A DNA stretch of 51,655 nt from Lapidilactobacillus gannanensis (GCF_003946675.1 NZ_RHOT01000014.1:1-51655), one strand, 5' to 3'. Counted from the stretch's first letter, positions 43,836 to 51,655 are shown. A program made the numbers and translations. The notes: generated by a model not told the origin, from the letters alone.

Positions 43836-44070
43836 CAATTCTGTTAGTTTATCCTGGTGGTGGCTGGGCGATTGGCATCAGAGAAGTGGGGCTTTGCGTA
43901 CGAGCAATTTTGCGAGAAGCAGTGAAATTATTGTTGGTGCTTTAGCACTTACAATAAGCCTCGAATTTGAGATTTTCGCAGAAAAGCTCAAATCGACGGC
44001 CACGTCGTTCCACGCCCTCTTAATCGCCCAGCCACCACCAACGCCTAATTGGGGAAGTCTTGGCACCATT
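43836..44070 (+). repeat. R2-d structured repeat module
   Basis: Outer perfect 18-bp inverted repeat at 43856-43873 (starts GGTGGTGGC) and 44022-44039. Hairpin 2 is TTATTGT (43928-43934) with ACAATAA (43951-43957), T-T mismatch, inner GGTGC/GCACT, loop TTTA. Hairpin 1 is ATTTGAG (43965-43971) with CTCAAAT (43987-43993). It shares the flanks CAATTCTGTTAGTTT and AAGTCTTGGCACCA with R2-a. Confidence 0.8.
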
Positions 44071-44171
44071 TTAGCAGGCTTCAAAATTGCTGGGCTCCTG
44101 CCGTAACTGAACTCGGGAACGACTTAAGTAAAAATATATTCAGAAGCAGAAATGTTTTTGAAATAAAAACT

Positions 44172-44221
44172 AGCTCAATTGACAAGCCTTCTAAGTAAAT
44201 TGAAGACTTGTCAACTGAGCT
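44172..44221. terminator. Terminator hairpin after the DUF2200 gene
   Basis: Arms 44172-44191 (AGCTCAATTGACAAG...) and 44202-44221 (...CTTGTCAACTGAGCT), with small mismatches, AT-rich on both sides. Confidence 0.7.
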
Positions 44222-44273
44222 ATTAGTTTGCAGTCTGTTTTCCGATAACGTGGTGCTTAAGTAAACTGATTAT

Positions 44274-44627
44274 TCAAGCTGGTAGGATTTTTGCCCAAGC
44301 TTTGCCCTTGGCGACGTCATCAACCAACTTATCCAGATAACGGACCTCTTGCATTGTTCCTGGAGCCATTGCTTCAACCTTGATTTCGCAAATACGTCCT
44401 CGGAGTAATTTCCGCTTAGGATTTAAAGCCGGTGCTTGGTTAAAGAAATCAGCTAAACTACACTCGCGCTGTTGTAAAGTTTGAATTTCTAAAGCCGAGT
44501 AACCAGTTAACCAAGTGACAACCTGCATCACATCAGCGGCCGTTTGACCTTTACGCTCAACTTTCTTAACATATAGCGGGTAAATATCTCCAAAATTCAT
44601 TAACAGAACTTTGTCGCTTGCTTGCAT
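44274..44627 (-). CDS. DUF2200 family protein
   Basis: 117 residues from the ATG at 44627, which has a GGAGGG RBS; the longer frame lacks one. MNFGDIYPLYVKKVERKGQTAADVMQVVTWLTGYS, then DFFNQAPALNPKRKLLRGRICEIKVE and RYLDKLVDDVAKGKAWAKIL are the DUF2200 hallmarks. It is a soluble protein of unknown function, found widely as a single gene. It is monocistronic and divergent from the DUF2974 gene. Confidence 0.88.
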   Translation of the reverse strand: MQASDKVLLMNFGDIYPLYVKKVERKGQTAADVMQVVTWLTGYSALEIQTLQQRECSLADFFNQAPALNPKRKLLRGRICEIKVEAMAPGTMQEVRYLDKLVDDVAKGKAWAKILPA

Positions 44628-44837
44628 GAATAACCCTCCATTTAGTTTCGATAATTTGGGCCGATTAAAAAGCATTCAGTTCTTCTAAAATCATTATAGC
44701 CGATTGAAACTCAAAAAACCGCTTTATCGCATTCATCAAAACTGCTTTCCCAGTTTATTCGTGCTAAAATTAAGCAATAATAGCATTTTAAATCAAGTAT
44801 TAAAAAACATCAATAATAAGAAAGTCTGGTGAGCAAA

Positions 44838-46031
44838 ATGACAAATATGATTGATTATGCTAAAAAATACGGCAACGATAATTTCACGAAAGTGCCCTTC
44901 AATGATATTGATGGCGTCATTCTTGCCCAATTAGCCTATTTGGGTTTTGGCGTTTTAGCGCAACATAGCGTCAATCGTCTGAGCGATTTAACTGATCCAG
45001 CGCTAATCAAAATGGCAGTGACAGATACTTGGAATCCTGCTGGCAACGCGGAGCTATTACAACTAATTAACCATTTAACCCGATTTCAGAACATTACCTG
45101 GCATCACTGGTTAGCGAAAGTTGATGTTGAAAAAGAACAAAAAATTACCGTCATCACGTTTACCTTAGCACCAAGATTGCATTACATTTCTTTCCGGGGA
45201 ACAACGGCCACACTAATTGACTGGAAGGAAGATCTTAATATGACCTTTCTCCCAGCGATTCCATCGCAACGAACGGCGTTACATTACACCCAAAACTTAT
45301 TCAAAGAGCTACCTGGCGAATTCTATTTAGGTGGCCATTCTAAGGGAGGAAACTTAGCCGTTTATGTGCTGACTCATGCTAGTGCCGCCATGCAGCAACG
45401 AATTCGCATGGTTTATAGTGCTGATGGCCCCGGACTGAAACAAGAAATCGCTGGTGAGTTACTACCCAAGATTCATAAAATTATTCCCCAATCATCGATA
45501 ATTGGTCTATTACTAGAGCCAGATTCTGAGTATCAAATCGTGGCTAGTCAAGCTCGCGGGTTTAAACAACATGACCCTTACACATGGCAAGTTGTTGGCC
45601 ACAAATTCAATATTATTGCGACAACCGGCCGCATGTCACAATACACGCAACGCTCGATTGCCCGCTGGCTAACAGAAGTTGATGACGACACCAAACAGGA
45701 TTTTCTCGAATCAGTTTATGATTTATTCACCGCGACTAACCATCAGGAAATTACTTACTTAGAAGAAAATTGGCCTGAAACATTGCGCATTGTGCTACGG
45801 GGCATGAATGAGGCCCAACCAACAACAAAACGGCAATGGCGCGAAGTGAACAAGAAACTGATGCAGTCATTAATCGCCGAAGCTGGTTTATCGGTCCGTC
45901 AAACGATTGATCAAGTCAAACCTAGCCAGTTGGGAACAGAGGCCAAGGAATTCCTCAACAAGTACCGTGATGAACGGCGTGCCAAGAAAACTGAACCAGC
46001 CAGCTCACCGAAGCAAGATAATCAAAGCTAA
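44838..46031 (+). CDS. DUF2974 (Mbeg1-like) alpha/beta hydrolase
   Basis: 397 residues from the ATG at 44838; a GTG at 44829 is also possible. Lipase-like fold with ISFRGTTATLIDWKEDLNM and the nucleophile Ser in LGGHSKGGNLAVY near residue 168, followed by an Asp in SADGPGL. The last roughly 120 residues are helical and charged. DUF2974 proteins are common in lactic acid bacteria but have no known substrate. There is no signal peptide. An extended -10 (TGCTAAAAT, 44762-44770) is the likely promoter. A perfect 22-bp palindrome follows the stop. Confidence 0.85.
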   Translation: MTNMIDYAKKYGNDNFTKVPFNDIDGVILAQLAYLGFGVLAQHSVNRLSDLTDPALIKMAVTDTWNPAGNAELLQLINHLTRFQNITWHHWLAKVDVEKEQKITVITFTLAPRLHYISFRGTTATLIDWKEDLNMTFLPAIPSQRTALHYTQNLFKELPGEFYLGGHSKGGNLAVYVLTHASAAMQQRIRMVYSADGPGLKQEIAGELLPKIHKIIPQSSIIGLLLEPDSEYQIVASQARGFKQHDPYTWQVVGHKFNIIATTGRMSQYTQRSIARWLTEVDDDTKQDFLESVYDLFTATNHQEITYLEENWPETLRIVLRGMNEAQPTTKRQWREVNKKLMQSLIAEAGLSVRQTIDQVKPSQLGTEAKEFLNKYRDERRAKKTEPASSPKQDNQS

Positions 46032-46040
46032 CTAAACAGC

Positions 46041-46062
46041 CGTCATTCCAGCTGGAATGACG
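46041..46062. terminator. Perfect 22-bp palindrome after the DUF2974 gene
   Basis: CGTCATTCCAG (46041-46051) directly abuts CTGGAATGACG (46052-46062), ten bases after the stop codon. It is probably a terminator stem, though the following T-run is interrupted; it could also be a protein-binding site. Confidence 0.55.
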
Positions 46063-46146
46063 TTAGAACTAATTTTGTTTTAACACCTGAATCAGATTTT
46101 GAATTTAGTTTGCGTCTATTGTTGCGAAAAACTAAAAAACAAGCGT

Positions 46147-46314
46147 GTGACAAAAGGCGGTCAGCCGGTCAGCATTAGCGTAAAACACGGCACAATTCGT
46201 AAGAAGAATTGTGCCGTGTTTTGGCGTTAAGCGGAACCGGTTGCCTTTTGAGAAAACGTTTCAGCAACGAAAGTTCGGATTATGCTTTGAAAAATAGACT
46301 TATGTCCCAGACTC
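46147..46314. repeat. R1 repeat copy E with terminator hairpin
   Basis: Core arms 46182-46198 and 46206-46222 (17 bp perfect, 7-nt loop), middle sequence CACGGCAC. The tail to ATAGACTTATGTCCCAGACTC is nearly the same as in copy A, in the same orientation. Confidence 0.82.
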
Positions 46315-46373
46315 GAACTGATATTTTAATTCATACTAGTAGAACCAACTAAGATAAACCATTAACTTTCGGT

Positions 46374-47018
46374 CTACAGTTTACCCATTTCGCGTAACTT
46401 CTCTTCAATCATCCCTAAGACAATTTCCCGGTCTTTAGGATTTTCAACGAAGTCGTATTTGTCACCATCAATCCGCATCTTTGGTGAATAGTTGTAGTTT
46501 TGATACCATGGTTCGTAATAGTCCAATAAAGTATGGTAATACTTAACTAGTGATGGATCAGTCGTAACTTGTTCATATGAGCGGCCGCGCTTAGTGATCC
46601 GTTTCAGCATGGTCTCATAAGAAACATCAATATGAATTAACAGGTCAGGATTTTTCTTAGGCATGCCGGCGATTTCTTCCATCATATTGCCAAGCAAATC
46701 TTTATAGATTTTAACTTCAGTTTGATTAGCTCGGCCCATGTCTGCGTTCATTTGAAAGAATAACGCATCTTCGTAAATTGAACGATCCAACACATTATTA
46801 TCTGCTTGTAATGCCCGTTTAATGCTGTGGAATCGAGTATTTAAAAAATAAATCTGTAATAAAAAGGCATATTTACTTGGATCTTGATAAAATAACGGCA
46901 AAACTGGGTTATCGTCAACACTTTCATAAAAAGCTTCTGTGCCCAATCGTTCCGCGATTAAACCGGTTAACGATGACTTGCCTGCGCCAATTGCTCCACT
47001 AAGTACTAAAACTGCCAT
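46374..47018 (-). CDS. Deoxynucleoside kinase (deoxyadenosine/deoxyguanosine kinase type)
   Basis: 214 residues from the ATG at 47018, supported by GGAAAG seven bases upstream. P-loop [10 protein letters not shown] (residues 8-17), substrate motif [14 protein letters not shown] with the DRS signature, and lid [12 protein letters not shown]. Lactobacilli rely on such enzymes to salvage deoxynucleosides for dNTP synthesis. In some lactobacilli two linked genes encode the dAK/dGK complex; only one gene is present here. Confidence 0.92.
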   Translation of the reverse strand: MAVLVLSGAIGAGKSSLTGLIAERLGTEAFYESVDDNPVLPLFYQDPSKYAFLLQIYFLNTRFHSIKRALQADNNVLDRSIYEDALFFQMNADMGRANQTEVKIYKDLLGNMMEEIAGMPKKNPDLLIHIDVSYETMLKRITKRGRSYEQVTTDPSLVKYYHTLLDYYEPWYQNYNYSPKMRIDGDKYDFVENPKDREIVLGMIEEKLREMGKL

Positions 47019-47217
47019 CACATTCTTTCCATTCTTTTATAGACTTGACCGTCGTCTTGGCGATCCAATTTTTGGTGCGACTTGTTCTTTCTATGTAAGC
47101 CGACAATGTCTCTCCGCCAAAAACACCTTCACTATCATACACAAACAAGGCACTTTTTTCAAGGTTAAAAATACTATTTCTAGACGATAAACCGTTATCA
47201 GCTACTAGATATAGTAG

Positions 47218-47877
47218 TTATTCAGTTTTAGTGTCCGGTAATTGCCACTCAGCTTTAAACGCTGCGACAAACTGTTTCATGAATACAGTCCGCCGTTCTG
47301 CTTCTGCCTTGGCTTCAGGTGTATTCATTAAGGAGGCTAACTTGAATAATTTCTCGTAGAAGTGATTCAATACTGGTGTGACTTCACGATAGGCCTGATG
47401 GGTCAATGCTGTTCGCGGCGGTACTTGTGGGTCGTACATCGGTGCACCTTTGGCAGCCCCGTAATAAAATGTGCGACCAATTCCTACCGCTCCTAAAGCA
47501 TCAAGCCGATCAGCATCTTGAACAATTTGTCCCGCTAAACTTAACTGCCAGTGTGTTTTAAGATTTTTACTGTAAGATAAATGATCAATAATTTCAAAAA
47601 CAGCCGCAATTTGTTTTTTAGTCAGGCCAGCTTGCTGATACTTCGTGATTAATTCAGTCCGTAAAACGACTGCTGCCTCAGAACTGACCAATTTTTCATC
47701 TAAAATATCATGGGTATAGGCCGCCGTTAAGGCCACATTCTGATCAACTGCAGGGTAATTGCCCAATAATTGCTGCGTTAGCGCAGTCACCCGCTGTAAA
47801 TGCGCCCAATCATGGCCCGTATGATCATTAGATGATTGTTGCTGGGCAAAAGCCGCAATCAGTGCTAGCTTAACCAT
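47218..47877 (-). CDS. HD-domain hydrolase
   Basis: 219 residues. The HD signature is visible: HTGHDWAHLQRV near residues 18-29 (His, His-Asp ligands), then TAAYTHDILDE near residues 50-60 and VQDADRLDALGAVGIGRTFYYG. It matches the YpgQ/YedJ group of phosphohydrolases that act on (d)NTPs or similar phosphates, using Mn2+ or Mg2+. It is monocistronic, with a gap of about 200 bp to the deoxynucleoside kinase; both may act in nucleotide pool management. Confidence 0.88.
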   Translation of the reverse strand: MVKLALIAAFAQQQSSNDHTGHDWAHLQRVTALTQQLLGNYPAVDQNVALTAAYTHDILDEKLVSSEAAVVLRTELITKYQQAGLTKKQIAAVFEIIDHLSYSKNLKTHWQLSLAGQIVQDADRLDALGAVGIGRTFYYGAAKGAPMYDPQVPPRTALTHQAYREVTPVLNHFYEKLFKLASLMNTPEAKAEAERRTVFMKQFVAAFKAEWQLPDTKTE

Positions 47878-48031
47878 TTTAATTCACTCCTTCTCGGAAA
47901 ATCAGCCACTATGACTTCCTGCCATGTGTTAAACTTAATTCTAGCAAGTTTCCCACCGTTTGTCGTGACTATTTTCAAGTTGAATCCGGAAATTACGCTA
48001 ATACTTTTCTTAAAAGGATGACTAACTGACT

Positions 48032-48880
48032 ATGGCTGTAAAGAAAATCACCGCCGCCGCTGAATTTCTAAATAAATTTTCCCACTTGTTTCGCTGCCCG
48101 ATTTGTCATGAGCCCATGACCGCCGTCTTCAACAGTTTGCGTTGTGCAAGCGGCCATGAATTTGATCTTTCTAAAAAAGGCACGCTCTATTTTCTTAACC
48201 ATCAAATCAAAACGGAATATGGCACTGATATGCTTGCCGCCCGTGGTCGTATGATTCGTTCAGGACTGTTTCAACCCCTAATTACCTTGATTCAGAGTTG
48301 GCTGCCGCAACAATCCGATTTCTTGTTAGATGTTGGTTGTGGTGAAGGTAGTTTTTTAACCCAATTAGCTACCCAGCAACCTGGTGCTAAAATCGGCTTT
48401 GATATTAGTAAACCCGGTATTTATTTAGCTAGTAATCGGCCAAGTGACCAAACATTGTGGGCCATTGCTGATCTAACAAACTTACCTTTTGCTGACCAAA
48501 GTGCCACGACCATTCTAAATATTTTCTCACCTTCTCATTATCAAGAATTTGCTCGTGTCTTACAACCTGATGGGACTCTGATCAAAGTCATCCCTGGCAG
48601 TCAGTACTTACAAGAGCTACGTCATCGTTTTCTCCCTGACGAAAAAATTGCTTATTCTAATCATCCGGTCCAACAACGGCTAAATGATGAGGCAACTATC
48701 CTACAGCAACAGCATTTACACTATACCTATCCTTTAAAGGATACTAACCAGTTCACTGATTTAATGGTTATGTCGCCGCTAGAATGGCAAGCCAGCAATG
48801 ATCAGAAAGCTGAATTATTAGCCCATCCTTTCGCGGAAATCACAATTGATCTAGAAGTGATCCAAGCTAAATTCCATTAA
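48032..48880 (+). CDS. rlmA: 23S rRNA (guanine-N1)-methyltransferase, RlmA family
   Basis: 282 residues. N-terminal zinc finger FRCPICHEPMTAVFNSLRCASGHEFD (Cys-x2-Cys, Cys-x3-His), then the SAM-binding Rossmann domain with LLDVGCGEGSFL near residue 98. The domain order is that of RlmA(I)/RlmA(II)/TlrB enzymes, which methylate G745 or G748 in helix 35 of 23S rRNA. In Gram-positives G748 methylation (RlmA II) modulates tylosin and related macrolide binding; which position is modified cannot be told here. It is monocistronic. Confidence 0.9.
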   Translation: MAVKKITAAAEFLNKFSHLFRCPICHEPMTAVFNSLRCASGHEFDLSKKGTLYFLNHQIKTEYGTDMLAARGRMIRSGLFQPLITLIQSWLPQQSDFLLDVGCGEGSFLTQLATQQPGAKIGFDISKPGIYLASNRPSDQTLWAIADLTNLPFADQSATTILNIFSPSHYQEFARVLQPDGTLIKVIPGSQYLQELRHRFLPDEKIAYSNHPVQQRLNDEATILQQQHLHYTYPLKDTNQFTDLMVMSPLEWQASNDQKAELLAHPFAEITIDLEVIQAKFH

Positions 48881-48994
48881 ATATGGCTGAGTATCTTAAA
48901 GGCACCCACAAGCCCCGGCCCACCCAGGTGACAACCTAATTAAATCGAGTTCCACTACATCGAAAAAAAGCTGGCTAACAATGACGAAGAATAT

Positions 48995-49160
48995 GTGACG
49001 CAAGTGTCTATTCTCCAAAATAATACGAACTTTTGTTGCTGAAACGTGTTATCAACAGGCAGCTGGTTCCGCTTAACGCAAAAATGCCGAGCAATTCTCA
49101 CGAATTGTTCGGCATTTTACGTTAATGCTCACCGGCTGACCGTCTTTTGCCACACGCTGT
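48995..49160. repeat. R1 repeat copy F with terminator hairpin
   Basis: Core arms 49082-49098 and 49103-49119 (17 bp, one G-T pair), loop TCAC. The middle TGCCGAG differs from copy D (TGACGAG), with the pairing base on the other arm changed too. It lies between the convergent rlmA and macro-domain genes. Confidence 0.82.
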
Positions 49161-49169
49161 TTTTGCTGG

Positions 49170-49718
49170 TTATCGTGTTGTTAAGTGTAATTGTTGAAAA
49201 TAGGCTTGATACTGCTGATTAATTTTTCTGGTATGATTAACCAAATCAATTTGGCGAACTGTGCCTACTTGTTGTTGATAATTATCCAACACTGCCGCAA
49301 TCACTGGTAAAGTTAACTTAACCGGAAAATGATACACACCTGTACTAATTGCTGGAAAAGCTAGCGCTGTTAATTTTAATTGATTGGCCAGTTTCAAGCA
49401 ATTCACATAACAGGCTTGTAATTGCTGCGCCATCAGACGTGGTTGTTGCAGATCATAGCGCGGGCCAACAGTATGAATAATTTTACTGGCAGCTAATTTG
49501 AAAGCCGGTGTTGCGACTGCCTGCCCGACAGCAACTGGCCCCAGGCTGCGCTGTAATGGCGCCAAAGTCGGCCCTGCTGCTCGATTGATTGCACCATCGA
49601 CGCCACCACCAGGGATCATAGCTGAATTGGCCGCATTAACAATCGCACCACCGGCAACTTGAGTGAGATCCCCTTGATAAATGCGAACCGTAAAACCTTT
49701 GAACTGCAGTATCATCAT
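49170..49718 (-). CDS. Macro-domain protein (ADP-ribose binding/hydrolysing)
   Basis: 182 residues from the ATG at 49718, with GGTGAG seven bases upstream; a GTG at 49730 right after the preceding stop is the alternative. FKGFTVRIYQGDLTQ, then AIVNAANSAMIPGGGVDGAINRAAGP and the phosphate loop ALAFPAISTGVYHFP are the macro-domain signature of the MacroD/YmdB type. These bind ADP-ribose and can remove ADP-ribosyl groups or hydrolyse O-acetyl-ADP-ribose. It is the last gene of the DUF1858-DUF438 operon. Confidence 0.92.
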   Translation of the reverse strand: MMILQFKGFTVRIYQGDLTQVAGGAIVNAANSAMIPGGGVDGAINRAAGPTLAPLQRSLGPVAVGQAVATPAFKLAASKIIHTVGPRYDLQQPRLMAQQLQACYVNCLKLANQLKLTALAFPAISTGVYHFPVKLTLPVIAAVLDNYQQQVGTVRQIDLVNHTRKINQQYQAYFQQLHLTTR

Positions 49719-49730
49719 GGTTTCACTCAC

Positions 49731-51164
49731 CTAATCTTCCAGACGTTTCTCACCAGTCAATTGTTGGATTGTCGTAATATTTTGAGTCACCTCTAGACAA
49801 CCTAAATAATGACCAGCCTGATCATGAACGGCAAAATAACGAATATAAACGCGTTGCCCCCGAAAATCGATCCAGAAGTCTTCGTGATTCTTCAAGCCTT
49901 GATGAAAATCACTAAGAATTTTCTGAACTTTATCAACACTCTTAGGCGGATGACAATTAACTACTGCCCGACCAATAACAGCTTTAGTCCGAGGAAAAAC
50001 GCGCTCGCCATCATCAGAAAACCAGGCAACTTGGTCATTTTGATCAACAAAAGTTAAATCTACCGGCAACACCTGAAAAATGCCAGTTAATTCGTTTAGA
50101 TCCAAAGTCCCATTGTTAAACAAAACTTGGGCATAGCCAGTACCATCAAGTTGTAACCGGGTTGGTGCTATCTCGGCAGAACGCTTAGTAGACTGGGTTG
50201 TTGACTTTGTTGGCACAGGTATTTGCTGTTTGAACTCAGCAACCTTTTCTTGCTTAAGGAGCGGATTGATTTCCGGATGACTAACTGGTTCAGCTGCTAA
50301 AGATTGGGCCATTTCGTTTAGTTGTTGAGCAATAGTTGACTTAGGTGCGACCGGTTCCGCCGCTAATTGTTCTGGCGTTGGTCGCCAAGGTAACGGTTGC
50401 GGAACTAATGTGTAGCCAATATCATCACTTTCGCGAGCAATCAAGCCCCAATCGGCCATGGTGAAAACTTCGCTGACCATTGGTAACATAATTTCTTCCT
50501 CTTTGAAAATCATCTCGACGATTTCCTGGTTAGCTGTCTCGATTGCCGTTTCAATTTGATATTTATCAGGTAACGGTACTTGATTGACTAGCTGATTAGC
50601 CTGTTTGACCAACCCGCGAATACGATCATCAACACCCCACATTACCTTGGGTGGTGCTGTAATACCATATTTATCCATCAATGGAAAAATCAAATTTTCT
50701 TTGCGGGCATAATGACGATCAATGGTCAGTAAGTCATGAAGCGCGCGCTGCATACGAGCCAAATATTCACTGTCTTGACCATCCTGTTGCCATTTTTTCA
50801 AGCACGGCAGTAATTCATCCTTCAATAACGAGGTAATGATCATATTTTCTAATTTCAAAACTTGAACTGGATGACCTGGCTGCTCTTGATCTGGCGTTTC
50901 AGTCTGATCCTTTTTAATTTTTCCTTTAAAAACTGCCGCATGAACGTTACAGAGATTCTGGATCTCCATTGGATTTAAACCACTGGCAATTAATTCACGT
51001 TCTGCCGAAGTAATCTCTGAAACATCAACACTCGCAAACGTTTGGTCAAAAATAGCCTTGGCCTCTTCAAATGAGCCACCTTGATGTAATAATTTTAATA
51101 TTTCAACAATCTTATTTTGTCGATAAACGGCATTGTGCTCTGGTGCCTGATTATTTTTCGTCAT
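49731..51164 (-). CDS. DUF438 protein with hemerythrin-like and PAS domains
   Basis: 477 residues. The N-terminal DUF438 (about 10-75) is followed by a hemerythrin-like helical bundle (about 105-230) with candidate metal ligands in HDLLTIDRHYARKENLIFPLM (H-x...H-x3-E) and MIFKEEEIMLPM. A low-complexity linker follows, then a C-terminal PAS-like domain (about 360-470) with DLTFVDQNDQVAWFSDDGERVFPRTKAVIGR. Such proteins are thought to sense or handle oxygen, iron or NO; evidence here is from domain recognition only. It overlaps the DUF1858 gene by 14 bp. Confidence 0.88.
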   Translation of the reverse strand: MTKNNQAPEHNAVYRQNKIVEILKLLHQGGSFEEAKAIFDQTFASVDVSEITSAERELIASGLNPMEIQNLCNVHAAVFKGKIKKDQTETPDQEQPGHPVQVLKLENMIITSLLKDELLPCLKKWQQDGQDSEYLARMQRALHDLLTIDRHYARKENLIFPLMDKYGITAPPKVMWGVDDRIRGLVKQANQLVNQVPLPDKYQIETAIETANQEIVEMIFKEEEIMLPMVSEVFTMADWGLIARESDDIGYTLVPQPLPWRPTPEQLAAEPVAPKSTIAQQLNEMAQSLAAEPVSHPEINPLLKQEKVAEFKQQIPVPTKSTTQSTKRSAEIAPTRLQLDGTGYAQVLFNNGTLDLNELTGIFQVLPVDLTFVDQNDQVAWFSDDGERVFPRTKAVIGRAVVNCHPPKSVDKVQKILSDFHQGLKNHEDFWIDFRGQRVYIRYFAVHDQAGHYLGCLEVTQNITTIQQLTGEKRLED

Positions 51165-51393
51165 CTGCTACCACCTCAAAACCTGCTTGTTGGAGTTGCT
51201 TAACTAAACTTGAAATTGAAATTGATTTCATTTTAGCGCCCTTGCGTAAGGTCATGAAACGACCAGCTGTCTGCAAAAGTCCTGGATTAGTGACACCGTC
51301 CAAACCCAGCGCGACCATGACAGGAACAATTGTCGGTTGCTGCTGTACTAATTCATAAACAGTCATATCAAGACTAACTTTTTTCATCGTCAT
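51151..51393 (-). CDS. DUF1858 domain protein
   Basis: 80 residues from the ATG at 51393, spaced six bases from GAGG. VSLDMTVYELVQQQPTIVPVMVALGLDG and a final LVKQLQQAGFEVVADDEK match DUF1858, a small domain often fused to or encoded before DUF438/hemerythrin proteins and related redox enzymes. In many members a Cys lies in the central loop (GFxxCxxP); here that position reads GVTNPG without Cys, so a metal or disulfide role is unlikely. It is the first gene of the operon. Confidence 0.85.
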   Translation of the reverse strand: MTMKKVSLDMTVYELVQQQPTIVPVMVALGLDGVTNPGLLQTAGRFMTLRKGAKMKSISISSLVKQLQQAGFEVVADDEK

Positions 51394-51581
51394 CAATTAC
51401 CTCAACTTTCACGAAAGCACTTGTTACCAAAATCTTACCATACAATTTTGCGAAAACGTATTTGATTTTAACTATTATTTAAAAAAGTCCTTCCACAATA
51501 ATTGTTTTTAAACAACGGTTTATTGATTAAACCAGTCAGACTTGCTATCTAAATTAAATAAATAAAAAAGCGTTCGGCGGC

Positions 51582-51655
51582 GCTGGTCCGCGTCAAGTAG
51601 ACAGTTCAAATAATTAAAGTTTCTATGCAATTTCTTTTACGGCATGATTCCGGTA
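51582..51655 (-). mobile_element. IS3-like element 3' end (transposase C-terminus)
   Basis: Reading the minus strand from the right edge gives YRNHAVKEIA and a stop at 51625-51623, which matches the C-terminal end of many IS3-family OrfB transposases (the final ...YR... segment). Just beyond lies an outer sequence read inward from the left as TGGTCCGCGTCAAGTAGACA, a probable terminal inverted repeat. The rest of the element lies outside the window. Confidence 0.55.

Larger units (their letters stand above)
43248..44273. other. Long non-coding region holding R2 composite element, copy 2
   Basis: 1,026 bp between the convergent MFS and DUF2200 genes. In the reverse orientation it repeats the order seen at 29.95-30.81 kb: R2-d, spacer, R2-c, tandem unit. 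It ends with a terminator at 44172-44221. Short frames here follow the palindromes and look non-coding. Confidence 0.75.
46032..46373. other. Convergent intergenic region with terminator palindrome and R1-E
   Basis: It holds the perfect palindrome at 46041-46062 and repeat R1-E; otherwise nothing recognisable. Confidence 0.6.

Noticed and set aside
43372..44106. Small reading frames in the R2 cluster 2 region (43372-43722 minus, 43828-44106 plus, 43878-44084 minus)
   Set aside because: They have the same palindromic basis, no RBS, and do not correspond to frames in the homologous cluster 1.

Overview
The window looks like chromosome from a low-GC Gram-positive lactic acid bacterium of the Lactobacillaceae. 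The evidence is gene content (lactobacillus-type DUF4828, YxeA and DUF2200 proteins, several PTS permeases, AzlCD, DUF1858/DUF438), GGAGG-type ribosome binding sites, sigma-A promoters and cre-like sites. The genus cannot be fixed by eye. Both ends run into partial IS3-like elements: a transposase 5' end at 1-72 and a transposase 3' end at 51623-51655, both on the minus strand. This suggests the window is bounded by insertion sequences.

Layout. (1) 0.1-5.5 kb: a bacitracin/lantibiotic-type ABC exporter divergent from its two-component system, then a DHA2-type MFS exporter. The response regulator has an in-frame stop and the MFS gene a frameshift, so the block is decaying. (2) 5.7-11.8 kb: a minus-strand cellobiose-type PTS locus (IIA, IIC, three small accessory genes, 6-phospho-beta-glucosidase, GNAT acetyltransferase), with a strong promoter, a GntR-like operator and a cre-like site; no IIB is present. 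(3) 11.9-25.5 kb: housekeeping and accessory genes (DEAD-box helicase, Gfo/Idh oxidoreductase, DUF4828, CPBP protease, APC permease, NfeD-like plus SPFH pair, acetyltransferase, FAH hydrolase, Na+/H+ antiporter, methionine gamma-lyase-like enzyme, MBL hydrolase). (4) 25.6-29.8 kb: an orphan PTS IIC coupled to a DUF915 hydrolase, divergent from azlC-azlD-azlC. (5) 30.8-32.9 kb: a frameshifted phosphoglycerate-mutase-like gene, a Cof-type HAD phosphatase and a YxeA protein. (6) 33.2-41.1 kb: a LacI-controlled oligosaccharide operon (two ABC permeases, lipoprotein, DUF624 protein, ROK kinase, cytoplasmic GH5). (7) 41.4-43.2 kb: marR plus an intact paralogue of the broken MFS gene, with a clear MarR-type operator. 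(8) 44.3-51.4 kb: DUF2200, DUF2974 hydrolase, deoxynucleoside kinase, HD hydrolase, RlmA-type methyltransferase, and a DUF1858-DUF438-macro-domain operon.

The most unusual content is non-coding. Two repeat families sit mostly in gaps between convergent genes. Family R1 has six copies of about 110-175 bp; in five of them the central hairpin has a 17-bp stem whose sequence varies while pairing is kept, and the sixth has lost the hairpin. Family R2 is a composite element of about 0.8 kb present twice in opposite orientation (about 29.95-30.81 kb and 43.30-44.07 kb). Each copy holds two multi-hairpin modules in inverted orientation plus tandem units. The hairpins keep their geometry (7 bp, one mismatch, 5 bp, 4-nt loop) while their sequence changes, and outer stems carry compensatory pairs. 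This is the best candidate here for an undescribed structured RNA or a structured non-autonomous mobile element.
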